From NCBI GenBank assembly GCA_030430075.1, contig JAUIGN010000013.1, positions 62,001 through 126,000 on the forward strand: 64,000 nucleotides of DNA. Reading direction: 5' to 3'. The notes below the pieces were generated by a model. It had not been told where the DNA came from. It searched no databases and saw only the letters and a program-made list of their open reading frames with translations. The stretch comes from a bacterium (lineage in GTDB: Bacteria; Planctomycetota; Planctomycetia; Pirellulales; Pirellulaceae). Shown here piece after piece: positions 56,262-64,000 of this stretch; position 1 is the stretch's first letter, and the number at the start of each line of letters is the position of its first letter. The position numbers and the translations under genes were made by a program.

Positions 56262-59147
56262 TCAGGGTGATTCGGCAAGCCGGTTCGCCACCTGCTCCGC
56301 TCGTTCCATGACGCGGAGGATATTCCCGCTGCAGATCAGGTCGACTTCTGTTGCCGTGTAACCCCGATTGAGGAGTTCCTGCGTAATTCGGGGGTAAGCG
56401 GCAACGTCCTCCAACTGCCGGGGAACAACGCTGACACCGTCATAATCCGACCCCAGCCCGACATGGCGAATGCCGGCAACGCGGACAATGTGATCGATGT
56501 GGTCGACCAGATCGTGAATCGTCCCGGGTAGAATCGGGTTCTTGGCCCGCCAGGCGGCACTGGCTTTGGCGCGCGCATCCTTGTCCACCGGGTGCTCTTC
56601 GCGAATTTCGCGGAAGGCATCAAACATGCGGGACATGCGGCGAGCCGATTCGGGGACGACAAAGCCGGAAAAGAAGTTCACCATGACGACGCCCCCGTTG
56701 TCGGCCGTCAACCGTAGCACGTCATCGGGGACATTCCGTGCATGATCAGCGACCGCCCGGGCCGACGAATGCGAAAAGATGATCGGGGCCTGCGAGACAC
56801 GCAGCGCATCTTTCATGGTCGCAGGCGAGACGTGCGACAGGTCGACCAGCATTCCCAGTCGATTCATCTCCCTGACCACCTCTTCTCCAAACGTCGACAA
56901 CCCGCCGTGCCGGGCCCCATCGGTGGCAGAGTCCGCCCAATCCAGCGTATCGGAATGTGTCAACGTCATGTATCCCGCGCCGAGCCGATGCAGGCGGCGC
57001 AGGTTTTCCAGCGAGTTCTCGATCGAATGCCCGCCTTCGACACCGATCAGGGACGCAATCTTGCCGGCCCGTTGGATGCGCCGCACATCCGCAGCCGTCC
57101 TGGCGAACTCGAACACCTGCGGATACCGCTCCACCATGGCGTGCACCAGGTCGATCTGCTCCAGCGTCTGCAGCAACGCCTCACCTTGCTTGCCGGTCTC
57201 CGCGGGGACATAGACGGACCAGAATTGAGCTCCCACGTTGCCCTTTCGGAGCCTGGCAATATCCGTGTGCAGGGTCGGCTGTGGTTGGCTGATATCCATC
57301 CGCTCGAACGACGATGACGCATTGCTGCGAAGTGCCCAGGGGAGGTCATTGTGTCCGTCGAACACAAACGTCTCACGGTGCGTGTTGTGGGCTGCCGCAC
57401 CAACTTTTACCGTCGAACGTCGTTCCGGTTTTCTCCAATACCCGGGCCCGCGCACAACCTGGCCCGGTGTCTCACCAGTCGGCTCACCGTCGCGGAGAAC
57501 GAAACGCCCGTTGACCAGGACGTCACGGATCCCGGTCGCGAATTGATGCGGGGCATCGAAGGTGGCCCGATCGCTGACCGCCGCCGGATCAAAAACGACA
57601 ACGTCGGCAAAGTAGCCTGGTTGCAGCAGCCCACGGCGACGAATCCCCAGGTTGCGCGCCGGCAGGCCCGTCATCTTGTGAACCGCCTGCGCCAGCGGTA
57701 TTACCTTTTCGTCACGAACATATTTTCCCAGCAGCCGCGCGAACGAACCGTAGGCCCGCGGATGCGGGTTCGACTTCAGAAACACGCCTTGCGGCGCGAG
57801 CGAAGCCGAATCGCTGCACAGGCTGACCCACGGCAAGGCCACCTTCTTCCTGACGTTCTCTTCGCTCATCAGAAAATAAATACAGCCGACGCGACTTCCG
57901 TCCTCAACCACCAAATCCATGGCCGTCTCCTCGGCCGACTTTCCCCGTTGCCTGGCCACCGCGGCCAGCGTCTTACCGGTCAGGTGTTTGAGCTGGGCGC
58001 TCTTGAACCCCACCAACAGTACTCGCTCCGCCGACCCGGCCATCAACAACAGGTTTTCCCAGTCGTCCGTCGGCGCCTCCATCTCGCGCTTGACCTTGGC
58101 TCGAATCTCCGGGTCGCGGAGACGATCCCGCCAGCGATCGAATCCGCCCTCTTGAACCCAGGGCGGCATCGCCGCATTCAATCCCGTCGCGCCCGCCGTG
58201 TACGTATACATATCGGCTGTGATGCGCAAGCCTTCCGCCCGCGCCGACTCGACCCTTTCGATGACCTGATCCAGTTTCCCCCAGTTCTGTTGGCCCGCCG
58301 CCTTGAGGTGGTAGATCTCGGCCCCGATGTTGGCCTGACGCGCGATCGAGATGAGTTCATCCACCGCTTCCAGCAACTGGTTCCCCTCGCTGCGGATGTG
58401 GGAAATGTACATCCCGTCATACTCGGCGGCGACCTTGCAGAGGGCGACCAGTTCCTCGGTTTGCGCGTAAAATGCCGGCGCGTAGATCAATGACGAACCG
58501 ACACCCAGCGCCCCATTCTCCATTTCTCGCCGCACCAGATTGCACATCCGATCGAGTTCTTGGGCCGTTGGAGCGCGGTCCTCGAATCCCACTTCATGAA
58601 TCCGAACGGTGGTCGCGCCGACAAACGAAGCAACATTACAGGCGACACCCTGTTCGACGAGATGCTCGAGGTAGCCGCTGAGCGTGCGCCAAGGGATGGC
58701 GTACTTGATATCGCTTTGGCTCGCCAATTCATTTCGCCGCATCGGTCCGTTCAACGGCCCCATGGACCAGCCCTCGCCAAACACCTCCAGCGTCACACCC
58801 TGGCGGATGTCGCTCTGGCTAGAGCCATCTTGCAACAGGGACTCGGTGGCCCAACTGAGCATGTTGATGAAGCCGGGAGCGACCGCCATGCCGTCGGCAT
58901 CGCGGATCACAGCGGCCGTCTCGCCACTCAAGTCTCCGATGAATGCCACGCTATCGTCGCGGATTCCCACATCGGCTGCCCGCGGTTCGCCGCCCGCTCC
59001 GTCGATCACCAATCCGCCACGGATGATGACGTCGTACTCTGGGTCGGCAGCGATTGCCTGGGAGGCCGCATGCAAATGCCAGTTAAGACATCCCAGTACA
59101 AAGTACAGAACGAGTGTACGGTCGATCCGTCGTCTGACGTGCTTCAT
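56262..59147 (-). CDS. Fusion of D-aminoacylase-like amidohydrolase and membrane-type dipeptidase (M19)
   Basis: 961 residues; GGGAG lies 9 nt before ATG 59147, signal segment 'TLVLYFVLGCLNWHLHAASQAIAA'. Residues about 36-580: N-acyl-D-amino-acid deacylase family ('YDVIIRGGLVIDGAGGEPRAADVGI', 'VTLEVFGEGWSMGPL', 'YISHIRSEGNQLLEAVDELI', 'AEIYHLKAAG', 'LGIRRRGLLQPGYFADVVVFDP'). The usual H-x-H metal motif is replaced by 'GFINMLSW', as in one large subfamily. Residues about 590-955: peptidase M19 with metal ligands in 'DGHNDLPW', 'GVEGGHSI', 'LSHVSP' and 'FSHSSARA'. No internal stop or frameshift separates the halves. Likely hydrolyses acylated or dipeptide-linked D-amino acids outside the cytoplasm. 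Confidence 0.93.
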   Translation of the reverse strand: MKHVRRRIDRTLVLYFVLGCLNWHLHAASQAIAADPEYDVIIRGGLVIDGAGGEPRAADVGIRDDSVAFIGDLSGETAAVIRDADGMAVAPGFINMLSWATESLLQDGSSQSDIRQGVTLEVFGEGWSMGPLNGPMRRNELASQSDIKYAIPWRTLSGYLEHLVEQGVACNVASFVGATTVRIHEVGFEDRAPTAQELDRMCNLVRREMENGALGVGSSLIYAPAFYAQTEELVALCKVAAEYDGMYISHIRSEGNQLLEAVDELISIARQANIGAEIYHLKAAGQQNWGKLDQVIERVESARAEGLRITADMYTYTAGATGLNAAMPPWVQEGGFDRWRDRLRDPEIRAKVKREMEAPTDDWENLLLMAGSAERVLLVGFKSAQLKHLTGKTLAAVARQRGKSAEETAMDLVVEDGSRVGCIYFLMSEENVRKKVALPWVSLCSDSASLAPQGVFLKSNPHPRAYGSFARLLGKYVRDEKVIPLAQAVHKMTGLPARNLGIRRRGLLQPGYFADVVVFDPAAVSDRATFDAPHQFATGIRDVLVNGRFVLRDGEPTGETPGQVVRGPGYWRKPERRSTVKVGAAAHNTHRETFVFDGHNDLPWALRSNASSSFERMDISQPQPTLHTDIARLRKGNVGAQFWSVYVPAETGKQGEALLQTLEQIDLVHAMVERYPQVFEFARTAADVRRIQRAGKIASLIGVEGGHSIENSLENLRRLHRLGAGYMTLTHSDTLDWADSATDGARHGGLSTFGEEVVREMNRLGMLVDLSHVSPATMKDALRVSQAPIIFSHSSARAVADHARNVPDDVLRLTADNGGVVMVNFFSGFVVPESARRMSRMFDAFREIREEHPVDKDARAKASAAWRAKNPILPGTIHDLVDHIDHIVRVAGIRHVGLGSDYDGVSVVPRQLEDVAAYPRITQELLNRGYTATEVDLICSGNILRVMERAEQVANRLAESP

Positions 59148-59332
59148 TGCAACTCACTCCCGACCGCGTGGCGGACAGGTTGAAGGCCATCGTTGAAAAA
59201 CCGACGTGTGGTAACCATCGCCATGACATGGACTGTGTCACCAACCGCCTTGGCTGATTTATAATGCACGCCCCGGTCGATTCCAACTCGGGACGACCGT
59301 TTTGCCCGTCTTCACTCATTTCGGAATTCACC

Positions 59333-61105
59333 ATGGCTGGTAAACGATTCTTGGTAGCGTGCTTCGTTCTGATCTCGATGTTGTCTCTCGCCGGGCAGCC
59401 CCGGGCCAGAGGCCAGGAAAATGATACAGAACGCCTGCACGCCCTGATCGACGAGGCCTGGCAATTCGGTCTCGAAGAAGCGCCCGTCTTCGCCACGCGC
59501 GTCGGCGACCACCGTTATAACGATCGCTTGAGCCAGCAATCGGTGGCGGCTCACCGGCGTCGTCTGGCGAAGACCGAAGAATTCCAACGCAGGCTGCAGG
59601 CGATTGACCGCAACAAGTTGACGCGACTGGACCAGATCAACGTCGACGTGTTTGGCCGGCTACTCCACGACGACCTCCAGGAAGGCAGATATCGGTCCTA
59701 TTTGATGCCGATCACCAATCGCTCGGGTTTCCACGTTTCGTTTCCACAGTTGGCCAATCAGGTTCCGTTCGGGACGGTGGCCGATTACGAAAACTACATC
59801 TCGCGTTTGAGCCAGTTTGATCGCTACGCGACCGAGCACATCGAGCTGATGCGGGCCGGCATCAAAGCGCAGTTAGTGCTCCCTGCCGTGGTGCTGGAAG
59901 GTTATCGCGATGCGGTGGATACCCACATCGTGGATGATCCTCAACGGAGCCTCCTGTTTGCACCGTTTCGCGACTTTCCCGACCAGGTCGAACCGCCGCA
60001 ACAGGAGAAGTTGATCGCGGCGGGAAAAGATGCCATTACCAACAGCGTCGTGGTTGGCTATCGCAAGTTCCTCGAATTTATGGAGCAGGAATACTTGCCC
60101 GCCTGCCGGAGTTCCATTGGCGCGTCCAGCCTGCCGGAGGGGCGCGACTTCTACCGGCACCGTGTCCGCCGCTTCACCACGCTTGACGTCACCCCGGAAC
60201 AAGTGCACGCAACCGGGCTCGACGAAGTCAAACGCATACGAGCCGAAATGGCGGAGGTGATCGAGCAAGTCGGTTTCGACGGTGATTTTGCTGCCTTTGT
60301 CGCGCACTTGCGGACTGCCCCCGAGTTCTATCCGGCGACGGCAGAATCGCTGAAGAAGGATACGGCGTACGTGCTCAAGAAGATGGACGGCCAGTTGCCG
60401 CGCCTGTTCCGCACCTTGCCGCGAACGCCGTACGGGATTCGCGAAGTGCCGGCCTACATCGCGCCGAAGACGACAACGGCCTACTATCAACAACCGGCCG
60501 GGGATGGCAGCCAGGCCGGTTTCTACTACATCAACACTTACAACTTGAAGGCTCGCCCGCTGTACGGTGTCGAGGCATTGTCACTTCACGAAGCGGTTCC
60601 CGGACACCACCTGCAGATTGCCCTCCAGCAAGAATTGCAGGGCTTGCCCGAATTTCGGCGGTTCGCCGGAATCACTGCCTTCATTGAAGGTTGGGCCCTA
60701 TACGCCGAACGGCTCGGTCTGGAAGTCGGATTCTATCAAGACCCGTACAGCAACTTCGGTCGCCTCACCTACGAAATGTGGCGAGCGTGCCGGCTGGTCG
60801 TCGATACGGGCATGCACCACCTCGGCTGGACGCGACAGCAGGCAATTCAGTTCATGGCCGACAACACGGCCCTCTCGCGGCACAACATTGCCGCCGAGGT
60901 AGACCGCTACATCTCCTGGCCGGGACAAGCGCTGGCCTACAAGACGGGTGAACTGAAGATCCGTGAACTTCGCCGACTTGCCGAGCAAGACCTGGGAGCG
61001 GCGTTCGACATTCGCTCGTTTCACGACGCCGTGCTGGAACACGGCGCTGTCCCGCTGGACGTACTGGAAGAGAACATCCGGCGCTTTATCAGGAAGCACC
61101 AATAA
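59333..61105 (+). CDS. Secreted DUF885 family metallopeptidase-like protein
   Basis: 590 residues from ATG 59333 (frame open upstream without conserved residues); signal peptide 'GKRFLVACFVLISMLSLAGQPRARG'. DUF885 marks: 'APVFATRVGDHRYNDRLSQQS' near residue 50, 'TAYYQQPAGDGSQAGFYYINTYNL', the H-E-x-x-x-G-H metal motif in 'SLHEAVPGHHLQIALQQEL', 'FIEGWALYAERLGLE', and 'WPGQALAYKTGELKIRELR'. The family is zinc-dependent and thought to be peptidase-like. Divergent from the M19 fusion gene with a 185-bp gap; the two may share a promoter region and both act on peptides. Confidence 0.92.
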   Translation: MAGKRFLVACFVLISMLSLAGQPRARGQENDTERLHALIDEAWQFGLEEAPVFATRVGDHRYNDRLSQQSVAAHRRRLAKTEEFQRRLQAIDRNKLTRLDQINVDVFGRLLHDDLQEGRYRSYLMPITNRSGFHVSFPQLANQVPFGTVADYENYISRLSQFDRYATEHIELMRAGIKAQLVLPAVVLEGYRDAVDTHIVDDPQRSLLFAPFRDFPDQVEPPQQEKLIAAGKDAITNSVVVGYRKFLEFMEQEYLPACRSSIGASSLPEGRDFYRHRVRRFTTLDVTPEQVHATGLDEVKRIRAEMAEVIEQVGFDGDFAAFVAHLRTAPEFYPATAESLKKDTAYVLKKMDGQLPRLFRTLPRTPYGIREVPAYIAPKTTTAYYQQPAGDGSQAGFYYINTYNLKARPLYGVEALSLHEAVPGHHLQIALQQELQGLPEFRRFAGITAFIEGWALYAERLGLEVGFYQDPYSNFGRLTYEMWRACRLVVDTGMHHLGWTRQQAIQFMADNTALSRHNIAAEVDRYISWPGQALAYKTGELKIRELRRLAEQDLGAAFDIRSFHDAVLEHGAVPLDVLEENIRRFIRKHQ

Positions 61106-61147
61106 ACAACACATTGCCAACCACGTCCTGGCCCGGAGCCAAGTGGG

Positions 61148-61190
61148 CAGGCATTCTTCCGCTACCCGAAGGTCATGCTGTGCATGACTG
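61148..61190 (+). repeat. Dispersed palindromic element, family B, copy 2
   Basis: GTCATGCTGTGCATGAC (61172-61188), preceded by GGCATTCTTCC...CCCGAAG, matching the copy at 22134-22177. Located between the convergent DUF885 and HEAT-repeat genes. Confidence 0.65.
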
Positions 61191-61324
61191 CATGCTATCT
61201 ACGTGATGCCGCCTGGTTCACGCTGATCCCATCACGCTGATTGTTGCCGGCTTGCTCGACGCAGGAGCGCACCTTTCGCCGAGCACAAGGCAACGTCACT
61301 TCCAAGCACGACCGAGACGCCCGG

Positions 61325-63127
61325 CTAATTAGCCGGGCGGAGGAACCAATCGCCAAAATTGAACGGCCGCGGATCGGGTGGTGGGGATGCTTCTCCGGTG
61401 AGTTGCTCGATAGCCCAGTAGGTTGCCCGTTTCGGATAGCCGGCATCGACGACGGCAAGTTGGCGCAGTCGGTTCGTCGCAAACTGGCTGTTCATCCGGC
61501 CGATGCTGATGGCGCTCATCTGCCGGACCACCGGCGCCTCCGGTTCAAAAGACATCGTGTCGGCCAGCCTGGCCAGCAACTCCTTTGTCAGGTCTTGAGG
61601 CGCTTTGTTTTCATTGAGGAAGCCAACGGCCCAGACGGCAGCGGCACGGGCATAGGCACCCAGCGAATGATCCTTAGGAACATACTTTCGCAGCAGCGGT
61701 TCGGCGTCAGCGAAGTGCCCGTGCCCAAACGCCATGAACAGTTGCGCAATCTTGAATTCGGCGCCCGCCGATTCGAACGTCGTCGTTCCCTGCTGAAAAC
61801 CGTCGTAGACGCTCTGCGCATGTTGCAGCATCGCCGGCAGATGCTCGGGTATTGCCAGCCGTCGCAATCCCCATCCCGCGACATGCATGACTTCGCCGCG
61901 CGGAAAGGACAACAGTTCGACGAGCCGGCTGCCGGCCGGTTTGTGCTCCAACAGCACCAGGACGACGCCGGCTTGCTCCAATCCCCGCCACTGGTCGCCA
62001 GCCAACATCTCGCTGGCCCGCACGATGACTTCATCGTGCAGGGCGGGTTCGTCGGCGAGCTGCACAAGGGCCATGGCAACGCGTCGGCGGAGCGTTGGAT
62101 TGACGTCATCCAGCAACGTGGCCAGGGGGGCGATCAGTTCGAATTTTCGCTGCAAGATCAGCGCTTCTGCGCCAATCGACCTGACGACGGAATCCGGGCT
62201 GCCAATCGCCTTTTCGGCGAGATCATACACGTGTTTGGGGTCGATCTCGAATAAGCGGCGCATGGCGCCACCCTGAACTGCCGTGTTGGAATCCGTAGCC
62301 AGCCGCCGCAACAGCTCGATTGCGGCCGCCCCGTCCTCGTGCTGCAACAAGGCGACCGCCAACGTCGAGTGCAAGACGGCCGGCTGTGAGGAGTCCTCCG
62401 CCATCTGTTTTGCCAGGTCAACTACGTTTGGGAACTCGAGCTGTGACACGGACCGGGCAGCAGCCAGGCGCTCGGCCGGATCCAGCCCGGGGTCGGCCAC
62501 GAGCACACGCAGCCGTTCCGCAGCCTTTCGCTCGCGGACTTCGCCCAACGCCTCGATGGCCAACATCCGTGCGGCCCGGGCCGAGCGAGGATCTTCGATC
62601 CGCGCCAGCCATGCTTCGCGCATCACATCGGACTTCCATCGAGCAAGTGCGGGCTCGACGAGCAGGGCGAGGTGCAAGCCGCCGCGCCCGGCGGTCTCGG
62701 CAAGAAGCGGTGCGTAGTCTCGGGCTTCTAATTCGATCAGCGCATGGGCTGCGGCCCGTTTCACGGCGGCATCCTGGTCGGGGGCCCTCAGCAGTTCGGC
62801 CAGCGGTTCATAGGCGTCCTCGAGATCGCGCAAACCGCGTTGGTGAGCGAGCACGAACGAATCGGCCGCCAGACGCTGGAGCTGCACTTCGGAACGTGCC
62901 ATCGCCCGCAGCCAAAGCTCCTTGAGGCCGTCCGGCAATTTCAACTGCGGCTCGGACAACTCAAGCGTCGGATCATGAAACATGACCTGGTCAATCACGT
63001 CATCCGCCAGCAAGCCGGCCGCGTATTCCTGACCGTGGGCCGGCGCCAACGAGGTCCAAAGGCAGCCGCAGGCAACCAGCAGGTGGCCTGGCCGGAAATT
63101 TGCTAGACAGCGCGAGTAAGTCGCCAT
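61325..63127 (-). CDS. Secreted HEAT-repeat protein
   Basis: 600 residues from ATG 63127, which overlaps the end of the upstream ABC permease gene by 25 bp, implying translational coupling. Signal peptide 'GHLLVACGCLWTSLAPAHG'. From about residue 60 on the protein is a string of 30-40-residue helical pairs of HEAT type ('AAVKRAAAHALIELEARDYAPLLAE', 'RAARMLAIEALGEVRERKAAERLRVLVADPG', 'NPTLRRRVAMALVQLADEPALHDEV'). Probably an exported scaffold or regulator of the ABC system. The last ~40 residues ('PKRATYWAIEQLTGEASPPPDPRPFNFGDWFL') are Pro-rich and recur in planctomycete HEAT proteins near ABC permeases (recalled, unverified). Confidence 0.85.
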   Translation of the reverse strand: MATYSRCLANFRPGHLLVACGCLWTSLAPAHGQEYAAGLLADDVIDQVMFHDPTLELSEPQLKLPDGLKELWLRAMARSEVQLQRLAADSFVLAHQRGLRDLEDAYEPLAELLRAPDQDAAVKRAAAHALIELEARDYAPLLAETAGRGGLHLALLVEPALARWKSDVMREAWLARIEDPRSARAARMLAIEALGEVRERKAAERLRVLVADPGLDPAERLAAARSVSQLEFPNVVDLAKQMAEDSSQPAVLHSTLAVALLQHEDGAAAIELLRRLATDSNTAVQGGAMRRLFEIDPKHVYDLAEKAIGSPDSVVRSIGAEALILQRKFELIAPLATLLDDVNPTLRRRVAMALVQLADEPALHDEVIVRASEMLAGDQWRGLEQAGVVLVLLEHKPAGSRLVELLSFPRGEVMHVAGWGLRRLAIPEHLPAMLQHAQSVYDGFQQGTTTFESAGAEFKIAQLFMAFGHGHFADAEPLLRKYVPKDHSLGAYARAAAVWAVGFLNENKAPQDLTKELLARLADTMSFEPEAPVVRQMSAISIGRMNSQFATNRLRQLAVVDAGYPKRATYWAIEQLTGEASPPPDPRPFNFGDWFLRPAN

Positions 63128-64000
63128 ACCTGCACACCAAACACGAGAAACATGAAGCCTGAAACTGCGCCCGCCACCCACCAGGCAGCCGGCAAGAGAT
63201 CGTAATTCGTAAACCCTGGCGACTCGATGACACTCAGCGCCGCACCGACCGGATTCAGCAAGAGTACCGTCTCGACCGTCTCGTGCCCGAATGGCGCATC
63301 GCGGCCCAGCCAGACAAGAAACGGGATCAGGAACAGTGACATCACGGTAACGTAGGACGTGGTCGTGGCAACGGCCGTATTCCGGAACAGGCTGCCGACG
63401 GCCGCACCCACTGCCAGGGTATAGACGGCCGTCCAGGCGAGGCAGATCAACACCAGATTCACCTGCAGCCACATCACCGGCTTGATGTAGATCATCACGA
63501 GGTAGCCCGGCAGCGTTGCCATCAGCACCAGCAGGAGTGTCCAGACGACGCTCAGCAGTTTGCCCCGTACGATCTTGAATGGCGAAAGCGGTGTGATGCG
63601 AAGAAGTTCCCAACCGCCACTATCTCGCTCGCCGCTGATCAGTCCCGCCGTTAAGCTTGGTGTCAACACGACGACCAGGATGACTTGCAGAAACACCATC
63701 AGGCCGCCGATCGTCTCCACGCCCCAGGAAACGACGCTCGTGGCTGCAGCAAACGTCAGCAACATCGAGACCAACGCACATCCGGCCACCAGTCGGAGCA
63801 ACCATTGGGACCGTCCGAAGCGGCGGCAACGAAACTCCTTGACCATGACCGGATTCAGATACCACGGAATGCCCGCCTTGCGGCGTTGGGGATCGACGAC
63901 AAACAGCAGCCGGCGGGCCATCCGCGACGAGAGCTGTCGATCGTCGGTCATCACGCCCTGGGCCCGCGACCGGTCGTAGATCCGATAGTTCAGCCGAGTC
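63103..64000 (-). CDS. ABC transporter permease, 5' end outside the window
   Basis: At least 298 residues; the frame is open through the right edge of the window ('NYRIYDRSRAQGV' precedes the first in-window ATG 63951), so the gene is truncated. After 'RRLLFVVDPQRRKAGIPWYLNPVMVKEFRCRRFGR', six hydrophobic segments: 'LVAGCALVSMLLTFA', 'GGLMVFLQVILVVVLTPSLTAGLI', 'VWTLLLVLMATLPGYLVMIYI', 'VNLVLICLAWTAVYTLAV', 'TTSYVTVMSLFLIPFLVWL', 'WWVAGAVSGFMFLVFGV'. The 'SGERDSGGWELLRITPLSPFKIVRGKL' motif between segments 2 and 3 is typical of ABC-2 type permeases such as gliding/export systems. Its ATPase is presumably outside the window. Confidence 0.9.
   Translation of the reverse strand, partial: TRLNYRIYDRSRAQGVMTDDRQLSSRMARRLLFVVDPQRRKAGIPWYLNPVMVKEFRCRRFGRSQWLLRLVAGCALVSMLLTFAAATSVVSWGVETIGGLMVFLQVILVVVLTPSLTAGLISGERDSGGWELLRITPLSPFKIVRGKLLSVVWTLLLVLMATLPGYLVMIYIKPVMWLQVNLVLICLAWTAVYTLAVGAAVGSLFRNTAVATTTSYVTVMSLFLIPFLVWLGRDAPFGHETVETVLLLNPVGAALSVIESPGFTNYDLLPAAWWVAGAVSGFMFLVFGVQVWRLTRAV

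Noticed and set aside
57351-58493. 380-codon open frame opposite the D-aminoacylase/dipeptidase fusion
   Set aside because: Antisense shadow of a conserved gene with all motifs on the other strand.

Overview
The window (high GC, roughly 60%) is chromosomal DNA of a planctomycete, most likely of the Pirellulales type. This rests on gene content: three copies of the planctomycete pair made of a cytochrome-like PSCyt1/DUF1549/DUF1553 protein and a Tat-exported DUF1501 protein, two secreted sulfatases, many secreted LamG, kelch, BNR and beta-helix proteins, and a bacterial FhcB-type C1 gene. I see no rRNA, tRNA, CRISPR array, transposase or phage gene. The window is normal accessory and housekeeping chromosome, not an island.

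Layout. 1-9.2 kb: LamG protein and alpha/beta hydrolase (minus), first PSCyt1/DUF1501 pair (plus), then a tightly coupled MoaD/ThiS-like and BNR-propeller gene pair. 9.5-13 kb: CvpA-like membrane protein, a lone formylmethanofuran dehydrogenase subunit B (FhcB) and a lipoprotein with two Dabb domains. 13-18 kb: second DUF1501/PSCyt1 pair (minus). 18.2-25.7 kb: MscS channel with a duplicated periplasmic domain, sulfatase, a 72-residue TTG-started small protein, DEAD-box helicase and a double NIPSNAP protein. 25.9-31.8 kb: beta-helix surface protein (minus) and monomeric NADP isocitrate dehydrogenase (plus). 31.8-36.5 kb: a 1562-residue multidomain redox protein (minus). 36.8-39.6 kb: amidohydrolase and a thioredoxin-like/PDZ gene interrupted by an in-frame UGA. 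40-44.6 kb: third PSCyt1/DUF1501 pair. 44.8-53.7 kb: kelch protein, nitrilase-family hydrolase, sialidase-like protein, AlkD-like DNA alkylation repair protein, second sulfatase, PhoD-like phosphatase and HAD hydrolase. 53.7-54.4 kb: inverted arrays of 19-bp repeats, then a hairpin terminator just ahead of greA. 54.9-64 kb: MORN-repeat protein, a D-aminoacylase/membrane-dipeptidase fusion, DUF885 protein, HEAT-repeat protein and a truncated ABC permease.

The strongest discovery candidate is the gene at 38297-39580. A single TGA at 38495-38497 interrupts an otherwise continuous reading frame. Translated as selenocysteine it gives a C-E-R-U redox motif in a secreted thioredoxin-like domain followed by a CxxCH motif and two PDZ domains. 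A hairpin 19 nt downstream fits the usual description of a bacterial SECIS element (5-bp stem, 9-nt loop starting with G, loop starting 24 nt after UGA). Other notable items are the giant TIM-barrel/LamG/cytochrome/propeller/cupredoxin fusion, the palindromic 19-bp repeat structure, a possible greA attenuator, and two dispersed intergenic repeat families.

How the genes work together: most products carry export signals and look like a secreted polymer-degradation and periplasmic electron-transfer repertoire (sulfatases, sialidase-like proteins, PSCyt proteins, cupredoxin/cytochrome fusion, thioredoxin-like protein). Housekeeping genes (icd, greA, DEAD-box helicase, AlkD) are interspersed. Apart from the coupled pairs named above there are few clear operons. 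Functional calls come from recognising family motifs by eye; no database search was run.
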